This document shows positions 22,783-34,248 of a stretch of 64,000 nucleotides of DNA, piece after piece. Under the pieces are notes generated by a model that saw only the letters and a list, made by a program, of their open reading frames with translations, searched no databases and had not been told where the DNA came from. The stretch is from assembly GCA_050084985.1 (NCBI GenBank), contig JBITNC010000001.1, positions 188,542,001 through 188,606,000 on the forward strand, in the 5' to 3' direction. This DNA is from Nageia nagi (lineage: Eukaryota; Pinophyta). The position numbers and the translations under genes were made by a program. How positions within the stretch are numbered: the stretch's first letter is position 1; each line of letters begins with the position of its first letter.

Positions 22783-23624
22783 ACCTTTTGGTAATCTCCT
22801 TCAAATTTCTACTTGGTGATCTTGAGGTAACTCTCCTCAAATTTAAGGTATACCTATCCCCTAATTTTGTTTCAATTTTATTTTTGAAACTATAAGTTAG
22901 ATATACTATATTTTGTATGGGTAGATTGAAAACTTTGATAGATCTAATTTTAAGGTTAGAATGTTTAACCTTTTTAAGCATTAGATCTATTATTTTTTGT
23001 TAGATCTAGTTAATATCTCTAATACTTGAGATTTATAATGATCAATACTAACATGTTTTATCTTGAGGATAATAGACTCAAATTTAAGGTAAAAGTTTAC
23101 CTTAGTTACATGTTAGTAATATTTAAACACTATATTTAACATATGGTGTATGGTTAGAGTTTAAGATCTTGAGAAAATTAGTGCTTTTATTTTTTTTACA
23201 ATAGTAAAAGTTCTAAATATTTGCTATTAAAGTCATTTTTTTACTCAAAATAAGTGAGTTTACAATCCTTGTATTGTAATGCATATCATACTACAAAAGC
23301 TTGCAAATTTGTTTTTTACAATATAAAATTTTGGAGTTAGAATTTTTTTTTTTACAGAATTTACTTATTTATTTTGTAATTTTTTAAATTTTGCACTATA
23401 AAATTGTTATGAAATTTATAGTGCTAGATTGCATAATTTTAATTTGAAAATTTTGCATAATTTATTTTTCAAAAATCTGATTTATATTTGCAATTTAACC
23501 ACCAATTTAAAAATAATCTCATTTATTTTTGCAAATTAAAAAAAGCATAAAATTTAATTTTTATCTTTTATATTTACAACAAAAAAATACTAAAATTTCT
23601 ATTTACATATTTGTTGTTAAAAAA

Positions 23625-24060
23625 AAAATTTAGGGCGTACCCAGGATCGCCACCTCTAATGGAGGTGCAAGCCACTAATGGGATCGATGCCCAATCCAAT
23701 GGAGTGCAGATTCCCAACATTGGCCTTGTTGTAGGCCTAGGGATTGGGAGTCTCGATGTAGGCTTTGGAAAGCCATGTAGACTTAAAATCCCAACGCCCC
23801 CCTCATAACCTACGTGGGATCCCAAGCCCCTCCCTTAGCCTCACATCAGGCTTCTAACTTGCATGGGCTTTGAATTGAGCCCAAGGGAAGGTCATGTGGG
23901 CTTAAATGCCCAATGTGCCCCCTCCCCATAGCCTATGTGAACTTCCCAAGTGATTGCATCACCATAAGAAGGGTGCACGAGTTGAACATGGGATCGTAAT
24001 ACCTCTAAATGGGGCATGCCACCACCATCCCTTCTACACCCTGTCCTAAATGCAAACCTA
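23625..24060 (+). other. GC-richer non-coding island in N1
   Basis: About 430 bp of balanced to C-rich sequence sits abruptly inside AT-rich DNA, with repeated words such as GGATCCCAAG, AGCCCAAGGG and CCTACGTG/CCTATGTG. Frames on both strands are short (65 and 83 codons) and mirror each other, so I do not read it as a gene. Its position after the leader matches similar islands in copia A (28835-29110), at 39130-39560, in copia C (49915-50720) and at 63360-64000. Confidence 0.5.
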
Positions 24061-25400
24061 CATCGTCAATGCCCTTTTAAGGTAAGCTTCTTTTCTCGTT
24101 GCTTCAACAACAACCTCCTTATTATACTCATTTTTTTTGGAGGGGCATTAAAGGATGAATTTTTAGGTTATTAAAGCATGCAATAGTTTTTGGTTAATAT
24201 TAATGCTTGGAGAAAATATTATTTAATAAGGGCTATTTTTTTTGGGATGTAAATATTAGAGTAGGTGATTTTTTTTTTATCACATGCATGGGCTTTTCTA
24301 AAGGCCGCACATATTTTTGGATAGTTTATTTTTTTCCATATTTAATTTTTATAAAGCCTATGCTTTCTTGAATGGAAGATTAACTTCAAAAATTTATTTG
24401 CTTTTTTTTCTTTTATAATATTATTATAAGAAATATTAAAGTAAAAGAGGAGGTAATAATTATGATAAAATGATATAATCTCATGGTAAGGCAAAAATAA
24501 GGGATATAGGGGTAATTTTAGTCCAAATCTCTTTTGAAAATCCCTTTTTACTCTTTTTAGAAAAATTTTCAATTACCAAGGGTGCTGTCCCTTGGAACCC
24601 CATAAAGGGACTAAAGTTTAATTCTTGGAGGGAGTCCAAAATGAAAGGATGATTGCTTAAAATAAAACATGGTGTTAATTAATTAATTTTCCTAAATATT
24701 TAGGAGTGGTGATAATTAATTTTTCTTCTTAATCTTATGGTATTGGAAATAATAATTGGAGATATTTTCTATGCTCCTTTATCCTTCTTTGCTCACTCCT
24801 TTTATGAGATACCACTTTAATGATGTTCCACTACTAGTGGGTTATTTTTATCATGTGCAACTTTTCACTTTATGAAAATAAATGTGGCCTTTAAGTAAAG
24901 CTTAAAAATTATTGTTTAAAACCTTTGTTAATTTTATTATAACATTAAGTAGTTTTAAGCTTTATTTCTTTTTTCCATGTGATATTTTTTTATGCACATG
25001 CTTATTGATCAAAGCAATCAATTTTTGATTACTTTTTTTTGCAAAATTTTAGGTTAAATATTTTTTTTTCAAATCTTAAGCAAATGATGAAGGCAACAAT
25101 GATAAATTTTCAATTGGACATATTTGACTCAATTTTTGAAGGCAAAATTTTAAATAATTACTTGATAATGTCTAATACATTGCACACCATTTTTTTTGCA
25201 CTTTGCAAAAACTCCTTAATGCAAGTTTTTGTTGTGTCATTTAAACTCAATTTATGTTTTTCATTGGCAAAGAAAAAAGGTGAAAGTTGCATTAAATATA
25301 TTTTTATCATGAATATGCATAAGGATAATTATTTGTGAATATGCATAATGTTTTAAGTGATTAGATGTGCTAGTGTGAATTGAGATTTTTTTCACACTTT

Positions 25401-25775
25401 GATATGCACTATCCTTATTGGTTACAATGCTAATGTGCTTGTTCATGCACATTATAAAATGAAAATTTGTTATGGATGTGCATAGTGTTTAAAGTGAAAA
25501 TTTTGATAAAAAATTCTTTTAAACTATGATATGCACTATCCTTATTGGTTGCAATACTAATGTGCTTATTCACACACATTGTAAATGGAAATTTGTTGTG
25601 GATGTACATAGTGTTTAAGGTGAAAATTTTGGTAAAAATTTCTTTAAAACTATGATATGCAATCCTTATTGGTTGCAATGCTATGTAAATTTGTTATGGA
25701 TGTGTATAGTGTTTAAGGTAAAAATTTTGGTAAAAATTTCTTTCAAACTATGATATGCACTATCCTTATTGCCAT
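25401..25775 (+). repeat. 127-bp tandem array in N1, about 3.2 copies
   Basis: The unit start GATATGCACTATCCTTATTG (GATATGCAATCC in the third copy) recurs at 25401, 25528, 25654 and 25752. Spacings are 127, 126 and 98 bp, the third unit being shortened. Open frames at 25261-25678 on the minus strand repeat with the array and are not genes. Confidence 0.85.
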
Positions 25776-25896
25776 TATACCTCCATAATTGGAAAGTTTA
25801 TCCATGTTTATGAAATGATACCACTATACTTATATGTTTGAAAAGTTTATCTATGTCGATGGATTGCTTGCCACATTACTACTTGTTAGCAAGTTG

Positions 25897-26010
25897 TAGT
25901 GGTTAAAAAGGTTCATCCTTCTCCATGACTACATTATTAGAGTGGTTAAAAAGTTTCACCCTTTTTCATGATTGCACATTGTTGGAATGGTTAAAAAGGT
26001 TTGCCTCTCT
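25897..26010 (+). repeat. 45-bp tandem array in N1
   Basis: Three units starting TGGTTAAAAAG at 25900, 25943 and 25988, each followed by CTCCATGACTACATT-like sequence. Same unit as in N2 (33122), the 46-kb block (46501) and copia C (58370). Confidence 0.8.
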
Positions 26011-26799
26011 TCAAACTTGCAATTATTTAATGAAATTTGAATCCATATTAATGGATTAATGCTATCAAATTTCATCATATACATGTTTACTAGTAGCATA
26101 GTCAAATTGACATTTTGTGGTTTATGCATCTTGATATGGTAGTCAAGATGGTATTTTATGGTTTGTTCTTCATCTATGCTATAGTATTGTTGAAGGAGAA
26201 AATAGACCTCTAAATCAAAATATTTGCAAATAGATAAGAACTTATGTATGTGGTTTATGCTTTGCCTTATAAATATTAACTTGGTGGTTTGGTTAAGTAG
26301 ACATTTTTTATGGCTTAAAAATCTTGACTTGATAATATAGTCAAGTTGTTATGCTTTATAAATTTTGACTTATTGATTTAGTCAAGTTAGCATTTAATGG
26401 TTTGTGACATGATCAAGATAATATGGTCACATAAGTATTTGATTGATGATGTTGATATGAAAATATTATTATGTGATGACACCCTCATATACCAAAAGAT
26501 AAATACAAAACAATGATCTAAAACAAAAAAATACAAAAAATCAAAAATCAATTTTTTTATGATATTTGATGATATTTCTATATCCTTATTTGAGAGTACT
26601 TTTATATCATTTGGTTGATTATGCCTTTGATGATGCTGTGCACATTGTTTATTATTGATATCATGTTATGGATGATACATTTTGTTTAGTATGCACATGT
26701 GATATTTAGTTGATGATGTATGTCATCTTTGATGTTATGAATATGTGATAACTTGGTATCTCTGTGCACCATTTAATCATTTTATGAATAAAATTTATC

Positions 26800-27150
26800 T
26801 TATATGAGTGTATATGATGTATCTAATTGATCTTATTTATGAGCTACTTATAGCTTGCAAGTTTCTTCTTGAGATTGCAGGTTACTTCAGGTATGTAGAC
26901 TCATGGAGGCTAATCATGTCAACATGTTCTTGAATGACTACTTTTATAAATTAAAATCATTTATGGTTAATGATTGTATTGTAAAACCATTTGTTAAAAT
27001 GGTTAAGTAGTTGATCCAGTATAGAACCATCTATATTCTATTACTTTTTCACAAGTTCTCATCTTTGATTGTACTCTTATAGAGGAGAACTCTCTTACTC
27101 TTTCTCTTTGTCTTTTTGACTCTCTACCCCAATATTGTATTAAGAGAAAG
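26800..27150 (+). other. Shared 3' module and purine tract of N1
   Basis: It contains the words GATGTATCTAATTGATCTTA, GAGATTGCAGGTTACTTCAG, CTCATGGAGGCTAATCATG and TTATGGTTAATGATTGTATT. These recur in the same order before the 3' LTRs of N2, copia A, copia B, copia C and the 48.5-kb LTR. It ends in the purine tract TTAAGAGAAAG before the LTR. Confidence 0.75.
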
Positions 27151-27606
27151 TGTCGAAAATTATAATGCATAATTATATAATATTTCTCTTTAATATAAAT
27201 TCACTTAATGCTTAAAACATATTTAGATACCTTAAAGCATTAAGGGAATAAATATGAAAAAATATTTAACCTTACCCTTAGGTAAAAGGGAGGTTAAAGA
27301 GTGGGTTTCATCTTATAAATAGAGAGGTACCCCCTCTCATTATGTACTTGTAGTAAAATAAATATGCTAGTCTTGTAGAGTTATAAGAATGTTCTTATAG
27401 GAGATTTGTAGAAGAATTCTTGAGAATTTGTAAGAGAGTTATATTGTGAGAAGTAATAGAATGATGGTTTAAAGTGGATCTACTCCCATAATTGTAAGAA
27501 CCACTATATATTATGTGTTTTTATTTGTGTGAATGATTTGTTCTTAGTTAGATTTATTGGAAAAACTATAAGATATATTGGTTTATGAAATCCTTCAATT
27601 CCATCA
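27151..27606 (+). repeat. N1 3' LTR
   Basis: 456 bp starting TGTCGAAAATTATAATGC and ending TTCAATTCCATCA, with CTTATAAATAGAG at about 27314. It retains the segment CCTTACCCTTAGGTAAAAG, which the 5' LTR has lost. Confidence 0.88.
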
Positions 27607-27611
27607 GATAG
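27607..27611. repeat. Target-site duplication of N1, right
   Basis: GATAG, directly after the 3' LTR. See the left copy at 22320-22324. Confidence 0.75.
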
Positions 27612-28480
27612 CAGTACTCATAACTTCACCCATAAAAACTTAGGAAGATTGTCTAACATGCATCTAGCCATTTTCATAATGGTTCTATTCTTCCTTTCTG
27701 CAACATCATTCTATTATGGGGTGTAAGGGATGGTGAATTGATTTTTAATTCTATGTCTAACATAAAATTCATTAAACTTATGACTAATATACTCACCCCC
27801 ATTATCTAATCTTATCATCTTGATTCTTAGGTTGGTTTGATTTTCAACCAAGAACTTAAACTCTTTAAAGATGTTAAAAGTTTGATCTTTGTACTCAAGT
27901 AGATAACCAAAGGTCATCTTACTAAATTCATATATGAAGATAAGGACATAAGATGCTCCTCCAAGTGACTTAGCTTGAAATGGACTCATTACATTTGGAT
28001 GAATCAATTGGAAGAGTTGAGTTTCCCTTATTGCTTTATCCTTCTCAAACTTTTTCCTTTTCATTTTCCCTAAGATGCAACTTTCACAAAGGCCAATGGT
28101 GGGTGAGATTGAAGGCAATTCTTCAATAAGATTTTGACTCTTTTTGAGTTGAATACTTGTATGATTAATGTGGCCTAATCTTATGTTCCAAAGATTACCC
28201 TTAGAATAAACATTAGTAGCTAGGCACATTTTTGAAGGCACTTCATTAACTATATAGAGATCATTTTTGATAAAGCCTTTTATCAAAGTGGCCAATCCTT
28301 TCTTAATGCTCCAAGAGTTTAATGTAAATTCAAAGGGATATCCTTTTCTTTCCACTTGAATGACTAATAGAAGATTCATTTTTAACTTAGGCACATAGAG
28401 CATATTTTCAATTACTTACCATGCATTAAGATGCTTCCTATCCCATGGAATTCAAGCATCAAATTATCACCAATTATAAC
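27612..28480 (-). pseudogene. Copia A protease tail, gag-pre-integrase and integrase core
   Basis: The minus-strand frame 28403-27714 is open for 229 codons and continues with one stop to the N1 junction. It starts at the protease end (MLYVPKLKMNLL), then the gag-pre-integrase zinc region with LGHINH and CESCILGK, forming the HHCC finger. The integrase core follows. The usual first catalytic Asp motif HSD reads HPN here, so that Asp is lost. The second is kept in RLDNGGEY. Next come FTIPYTP, then ERKNRTIMKMARCML after a stop. Upstream (28480-28560) only protease fragments (NHMCFEKDKF, GDN) remain, without the DSG active site. Confidence 0.85.
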
Positions 28481-28566
28481 TACATCCTTTCTATGTTTAT
28501 TAAATTTTAAAATTTATCTTTTTCAAAGCACATGTGATTAGTGCAACGTAAATAAACTATATTATA

Positions 28567-28609
28567 TAAGTCACTTGGAGGAGCATCTTATGTCCTTACC
28601 TGCATATTT
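28567..28609 (+). repeat. Inverted duplicate of an integrase segment
   Basis: Plus-strand bases from TAAGTCACTTGGAGGAGCAT onwards are, with few mismatches over about 42 bp, the reverse complement of 27932-27974 in the integrase of the same element. So integrase coding sequence lies here in the opposite orientation, at the point where copia A has lost the protease N-terminus and gag. Confidence 0.75.
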
Positions 28610-28612
28610 TTG

Positions 28613-29899
28613 TTGCAAATGTTATATATTGAAAGAGGCATGGCATATATTAAGAGAGAAATATATACGTATGATGCCAATAAAGATATTCTGTGTAAAA
28701 AAATAAAGGTCAACTAAGGTAGTTAAATTCACAATAGAAAAATTGTGACTCCTTAATAGAAGTTGGCCATGGTTGCTATAAAAAATATGGTAATTGAATA
28801 AACTCTGTTAGCAGTGGCGATGAGTGATGTGAGGGCCACACAAAGGTAGGTAGAAAAAGGTGGCAATTGGAGAATATGATTATAGGCGGTAAAGAGGCCA
28901 TGAGGTGGTCCAGATTATGGTGGCAAGGCCACATAATAGGCATAGGTACTTAACGATAGTGGTGGAGATGAGATTGGGTAGTGGCGGTAGTGTCATGCAA
29001 AAAAATAGTGCCTAAACAACCTCCCAAAGTAGAAAACAACAAAGTAGGGGGGCAAAAAAAAAAAGCTTTGCACCAACAATACCCACCATAATTTGGGAAG
29101 GCAAGGGGTCCATAAGTGGCGTAAGCTGATCAGGCCATGATGTTCTTTATTTTAATTATGGTTAACCCAATTATTATAATATATTAATTTTTTTTATGTT
29201 CGCCAAACTTAGACAATCTCAATATGATTATTTGCAAGAATAATCATATTTTCTATGTTAAAAAAAATTGATTGAATTTTATTTTCAATTCACAAGTGTA
29301 AAAGCAAATTCTACCACCCTTGCTAACATATTTTTTATTTTTTTTTATAAAACGAGTTTATTTAATTTGGCAAAATAGATTTGTCTCACAAAACATTGCA
29401 TAATATATTATAAAGATGTAGATTTTGGATAAAACAAAATCAACATAACAATAACATATTGTTATATGAGTAAAAAAAATTGCAAAGAGTATATATATTT
29501 TTTCATCACACAAAAAAATTACAAAATCATATTGTAAAAATATGTAAATTTGTTCTAATATTATTGTTACCTAAATAATAAATTATAGATTTACAAGAAT
29601 ATTCTAAGATCTATATAACAAAACATCATTGTTAATTAAACCTTGCATTCTAAACCTTCAAAACAACGTTAATTCCTTCAAAAAGAAGACTTAGTACCAA
29701 AAAAATTAGGAGACACCAATATCCTTCTTAATGTTTAAGCTACAAGGAAGCTCTTTTAAATACATATAGACTTAAAAGGAGCTAAATTTTACAAAAAAAT
29801 GCAAACAATAGCTCAAAAAAATAGAAGAGATTAAGGAGAAAATTTATACCTCAATATGATTTTACCTCATAAGATGAATAGAAGATCTCCAAGCGAACC
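28613..29899 (-). other. Copia A leader region
   Basis: AT-rich sequence next to the primer site, with a segment at 28835-29110 that is G-rich on the plus strand (C-rich in element sense). No gag homology is present. Small frames are not coding. Confidence 0.45.
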
Positions 29900-29911
29900 T
29901 TTGATACCAAA
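29900..29911 (-). promoter_or_regulatory. Copia A primer-binding site
   Basis: On the minus strand TGGTATCAAAGG lies just inside the 5' LTR (whose last bases are CTCTTTCA). It matches the initiator-Met tRNA site TGGTATCAGAGC in 10 of 12 bases. Confidence 0.75.
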
Positions 29912-30401
29912 TGAAAGAGACAAAGTGGTTCTTTATCTCCACCCAAGATCACTTTGGATGGAATCCTCCTATTCTATAACTCAAGTGAGCAAAATCATAA
30001 AATATATAGTGGTTCCTCTCAAACTTGAGAGTACTCCATTCTAACTCTAAACTTAATTACTTCTCAAGAACTCACAAGAACTCTCTTACAAAGATCTCTC
30101 TTCCTATCTCACTACAAGCTTATAGCATTTCTATGCTTCTAAAAAGGTTGAGAATACATAAGAGGAACCCTCTATTTATAGGAAGAGAAACTATGCACAT
30201 GGGATGTGCATCCTCATGTCCATGAGGTTGAGTGTAGGACCATCTCTCTATTTTTTATTCACGAAATACTTAAAAGGTATTTGAATATACTTTTAAGTAT
30301 TTAAGTGTATTATTTAGAGAGTAATCTAAGAAGAATAGATATTATTCTTTAGATACCTTATAAAGAATAATCTATACAATAGTGCATTATTTATTATAAC
30401 A
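29912..30401 (-). repeat. Copia A 5' LTR
   Basis: 490 bp. Minus strand starts TGTTATAATAAATAATGCAC and contains the TATA box CCTATAAATAGAG (about 30182-30170). The neighbouring ACCCT at 30402-30406 is the target-site duplication. Confidence 0.9.
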
Positions 30402-31079
30402 ACCCTGATTCTCCATTACTACTAGTTGAAATTGATAATTTCGTACTATCATTTATACAAATTACTCTCTTTATCGTATTTGATTTGAACATATCAATAG
30501 GTAATTCTTCAATTTCTTGCTTGTATTTATTCAATCCTCTACCCTTATACCTTCTAGATTCCTTGTATTGCGAGATCAATGATGCATGACACTACATGAT
30601 TCTAGTTCTCTTTATGATTTATGCATAAGTAGCTACTGGTTTGACCTCTTCATCACTTTATTTAATAGATTTTGAAGTATATATGCTATAAAACACCTCT
30701 TTTGTACTCTCATCAGTAGATTGATACTAGAAATGACAACATTTAGGGCATGCATGGTAGAGTGAATGTTGATCTTCCTTTGAATCTTAGTGCATGCAAT
30801 GACATCGACATGAATGTTGATGACAAAGTGAACACTTGGATTTTCATGAGGCACCAGACTTACCAAAGTTTATGATATTATCTTAAATCACCCTTTGGCT
30901 GACCATATAGGTACCAACATCCATTTCTTTACAAAACTACATATTATCATCATGTTCATTTTCTTCTTCCTCCAACTCCTCTTGGACCTCTATCCCATTA
31001 TAAGGAATGTGAGTGGTTCCAATTTACCCAATCATGCTTATAAGATCATATGCAACCTTAATAATGAAATATTCCTTTC

Positions 31080-31440
31080 CTTAATAATTAAATTTTTACA
31101 AACTATGCAAAGTAGATGATACACACCTCATCCATGGTCTCCTAAGAAGGATGTTGTAAGGCAACTTCTTATCGTGGACACATGTATTTATCTTCGTAGT
31201 CTTTAGTTTTAGCTAAAATGGAATGGAAATGTATCCTATGTATAAATTTTTCACATTATCAAAGCCTTTGATCTTATATCTTTTCCTTGTAACCTACTCA
31301 TTAACTTTTCTCCAAAGTTTTACAAAAATTCTAAAGAACAAATATTCAATCCTGCTCCATCATCTACCAATGCATATTTAACTATCTTTCTCATGATATT
31401 GACATGAATGTGCATAGATAAATGACTATCAATTACCTCT
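31080..31440 (-). pseudogene. Gypsy H aspartic protease, broken
   Basis: The retropepsin-like protease matures the gag-pol polyprotein. On the minus strand the frame reads DSHLSMHIHVNIMRKIVKYA, then the active-site region LVDDGAGLNICSLEFL, which is the plant gypsy form of the DSG/DTG motif. After stops and frame changes it gives GKDIRSKALI and, further on, LPYNILLRRPWM, the conserved NILLGRPW end segment. At least two stops and a frameshift break it. Confidence 0.75.
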
Positions 31441-31629
31441 TAGCTAGGGATTTCATCATCATTTAAAGATAATATTTGTTTAAAATAATCAACCATTCCT
31501 ACCAATGCACTTGTTGAAATGTTAGTATCAATATTTATACCACTAAGAAGTTCAAATAAAGCTACTCTACATTCTTCATATGTTTCAAATAATTCTAGCA
31601 AACTAATATTAGCATTGGTATTTTTCAAA

Positions 31630-32447
31630 TTTTGAATGATATTTTTCTTACATTTATCTTTTTTCTTTTCCTTATTTGAAAGAAATGATGTAGAAGGTAC
31701 CTCTTTTACAACATAAATAGGATTAGGAATTTCTTACTTTGTGTTGTAGCATTTCATACCTTCTCCTTTTTAGGTTCTAAATCTGAATCCAATTCTGAAT
31801 TCTCATTTGACTCATCATCAAACTTCATTAACTCTCCATTTTCATCATAAATAATCATGTTCATCATATTTATTCCTAGAAGCTCTTGATGTTTCAATTT
31901 AATTGTATCATTTTCATATGATATCATCCCATTATCCATAAGTTTCTTAAATATCTTCCTCCTTTCAAAATAATTTAATGTATGATGCCCTTTGCCTTGA
32001 TGATATCTACATAATACACTCTCCCAATACCAATGTGGCTTTTCTTCATTAGGACCATATTCTTTTCCTTGAATCCTCTTGATAAGACCTTTATCAAGAT
32101 AATCTTATAACATTTTACTTGGATGAGTAAAACTCATTTTTGGCACTTTAATATTTCTTTTCTTGAGTAATAGGTTCAAATACATTAACATTAGTATCCT
32201 CTTTCTTTTGATATGACTTTCTACCATTATCTATTGTGGAAGAGGATGTATACTTAAGTTGATCAACTCTTAACATCAATATTTCTTATTCAATAAGCAT
32301 GTGAACTATATCCATAAATGGATCTCTAACATAATCAAGACCATAATATTTCAGGATAGGATTAATGTTATCAAGAAATACATTTGTAATAGACTTTTCA
32401 TATATGATTTGTTTCATTGATATCCAAATCTTCACATATACAAAAGC
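31630..32447 (-). pseudogene. Gypsy H gag, C-terminal half with zinc-finger-like motif
   Basis: The minus-strand segment starts right at the N2 junction with FAFVYVKIWISMKQ and continues VFLDNINPILKYYGLDYV. This is followed, after stops, by the plant gypsy gag pattern LCRYHQGKGHHTLNYFERR (CxxHxxxGHxT, final Cys replaced by Tyr) and LMDNGMI. An acidic tail ends at 31754. The order matches the gag of element E. Confidence 0.7.
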
Positions 32448-32452
32448 AAACT
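32448..32452. repeat. Target-site duplication of N2, left
   Basis: AAACT, identical to 34720-34724. Confidence 0.85.
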
Positions 32453-32910
32453 TGTTGGAAATTATAATGCATTATTGTATAATATCTCTTTTTAATGTAA
32501 ACCCACTTAATGCTTAAAGTATCTCTAGATAACTTAAAGCATTAAGGGAATAAATATAGAAAAAGCTTTAACATTACTTTTAGGAAAAAAGGTTGTTAAA
32601 AAATGTGTTTCATCTTATAAATAGAGGGGTAGCCCCCCTCTCATGGTACTTGTAGAAGCATGAAGATGCTAGTCTTGTAGAGTTACATGAATACTCTTGT
32701 AGGAGCTTTGTAGAAGAATTCTTGAGAATTTGTAGGAGAGTTCTCTTGTAAGAAGTAATAGATAAGATGGTTCAAAGTGGATGTACTCACAAGAGTTGAA
32801 AAAACCACTATACATTATGTATTCTCATTTGTGTGAATGATTTGTTCCTAGTTAGATTTGTTAGAGAAGCTGCAAGAGATCTTAGTTTATGGAATCCTTC
32901 AATTCCATCA
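32453..32910 (+). repeat. N2 5' LTR
   Basis: 458 bp, TGTTGGAAATTATAATGC to TTCAATTCCATCA, with TATA box CTTATAAATAGAG at about 32615. Confidence 0.92.
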
Positions 32911-32912
32911 AG

Positions 32913-32924
32913 TGGTATCAGAGT
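32913..32924 (+). promoter_or_regulatory. N2 primer-binding site
   Basis: TGGTATCAGAGT, two bases after the LTR end. Eleven of 12 bases match the initiator-Met tRNA site. Confidence 0.9.
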
Positions 32925-33109
32925 GTTTCTAGGCATATGCATTCTATGTATGTTCATATGAAAAAAAGAGCATGATTTTATTTTACCATACATGTATTTT
33001 TCATGCTAGGTTAGCATTTTTAGATTTCAATTTAATTATTTCTGAAAGTATAGTGGCATCAATCCATAAATATGAATTATTTGCCACATTGCTACTTGTT
33101 AGTAAATTG

Positions 33110-33205
33110 TAGTGAATGGAGTGGTTAAAAGGTTCATCCTTCTCCATGACTACATTGTTGGAGTGCTTAAAAAGGTTCACTCTTTTCTAAAATTGTAATT
33201 GTTTG
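33110..33205 (+). repeat. 45-bp repeat units in N2
   Basis: Two units starting TGGTTAAAAGG (33122) and TGCTTAAAAAGG (33164), with CTCCATGACTACATTG between them. Confidence 0.7.
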
Positions 33206-34248
33206 ATGAAATTTGAATCCATATTGATGGATTAATGCTACCAAATTTCATCATATGGATGTTGACTAGTAGCATAGTCAAGTTAGCATTTTATAGCTTG
33301 TGCATCTTGACATAGTGGTCAAGATGGTATTTTGTAGTTTGTTCATCTATGCTACAATATTGTTGAAAGAGAACTTAAACCTTCAAATCAACATATTTGT
33401 AAATAGATAAGAACTTATGTATATAGTTTGCCTTGTAAATATTAACTTAGTGATTTACTCAAGTTGGCATTTGATAGTTTGTGACATGATTAAGATAACA
33501 TGGTCACATAAGTGTTTGATTGGTGATGTTGTCATCAAATGAGAGAAATAAGCTATGAAAATATTATTATGTGATGACACCTTCATATACCAATAGACAA
33601 ATACAAAATAATGATTTAAAATAAACAAACATAAAAATTAGAAATCAATTTTTTTTATGATGTTTGATGATATTTCTATATCCTTGTTTGAGAATGCTTT
33701 TATATCATTTAGTTGATTATGCATTTGATGATGTTGTGCATATTTTTTATTATTGATATCATGTTATGGATGATACATTTTATTTAGTATGCACATGTGA
33801 TATTTAGTTGATATTGTATGTCATATTTGATATTATGAATATGTGATGAATTGGTATCTTTATGCACCATTTGATCAATTTATAGATTAAATTTATCTTA
33901 TATGAGTGTATATTATGCATCTAATTGATCTTGTTTGTGAGCTACTTGTATCTTGTAGATTTTTTCTTGAGATTGCAGGTTACTTTGGGTATGCAGGCTC
34001 ATGGAGGCTCATCATATCAACATGTTTTTGAATGAATAATCTTGTACATTGAAACCATTTATGGTTAATGATTGTATTGTAAAATTATTTGTTAAAAATA
34101 GTTAAGTATTTGAGCCATTATAAAACCATCTATATTATATTACTTTTCACAAGTTCTCATCTTTGATTATATTCTTATGGAGGAGAACTCTCTTACTCTT
34201 TCTCTTTGTCTTTTCGTCTCTCTACCCTAATATTACATTGAGGGGAAG

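Larger units (their letters stand above)
22325..27606 (+). mobile_element. Non-autonomous copia-family LTR element N1
   Basis: 5282 bp inserted in the copia A integrase. It has two LTRs (22325-22767 and 27151-27606), a primer site TGATATTAGAGCC (22770-22782) and a purine tract before the 3' LTR (TTAAGAGAAAG). The interior of about 4.4 kb contains no gag or pol. In order it holds an AT-rich leader, a GC-rich island (23625-24060), AT-rich sequence, a 127-bp tandem array, a 45-bp tandem array and the shared 3' module (26800-27010). N2, the 46-kb block and copia C contain the same tail modules. Confidence 0.88.
19175..30401 (-). mobile_element. Ty1/copia element A, complete ends, split by N1
   Basis: Minus-strand element 11.2 kb long including the nested N1 (5.3 kb), so about 5.9 kb of its own. 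Order on the minus strand: 5' LTR (29912-30401), primer site TGGTATCAAAGG (29900-29911), leader, protease remnant, gag-pre-integrase and integrase (28403-27612), N1, the rest of the integrase (22320-21960), RT, RNase H, 3' non-coding module, polypurine tract (CTCCCCCTT at 19677-19685), 3' LTR. Gag is missing and protease has lost its DSG. The domain order IN-RT-RH defines Ty1/copia. Confidence 0.9.

Noticed and set aside
23574-23825. Two complementary frames (83 and 65 codons) in the N1 GC-rich island
   Set aside because: They mirror each other, as expected from GC-richer sequence with few stops. No domain visible.
25261-25678. Minus-strand frames of 63 and 82 codons with similar proteins
   Set aside because: They are translations of the 127-bp tandem array, not a gene family.
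25897-26010. Regularly spaced repeats considered as a CRISPR array
   Set aside because: The whole 45-bp unit repeats, spacers included, in plant retroelement context. There are no unique spacers.
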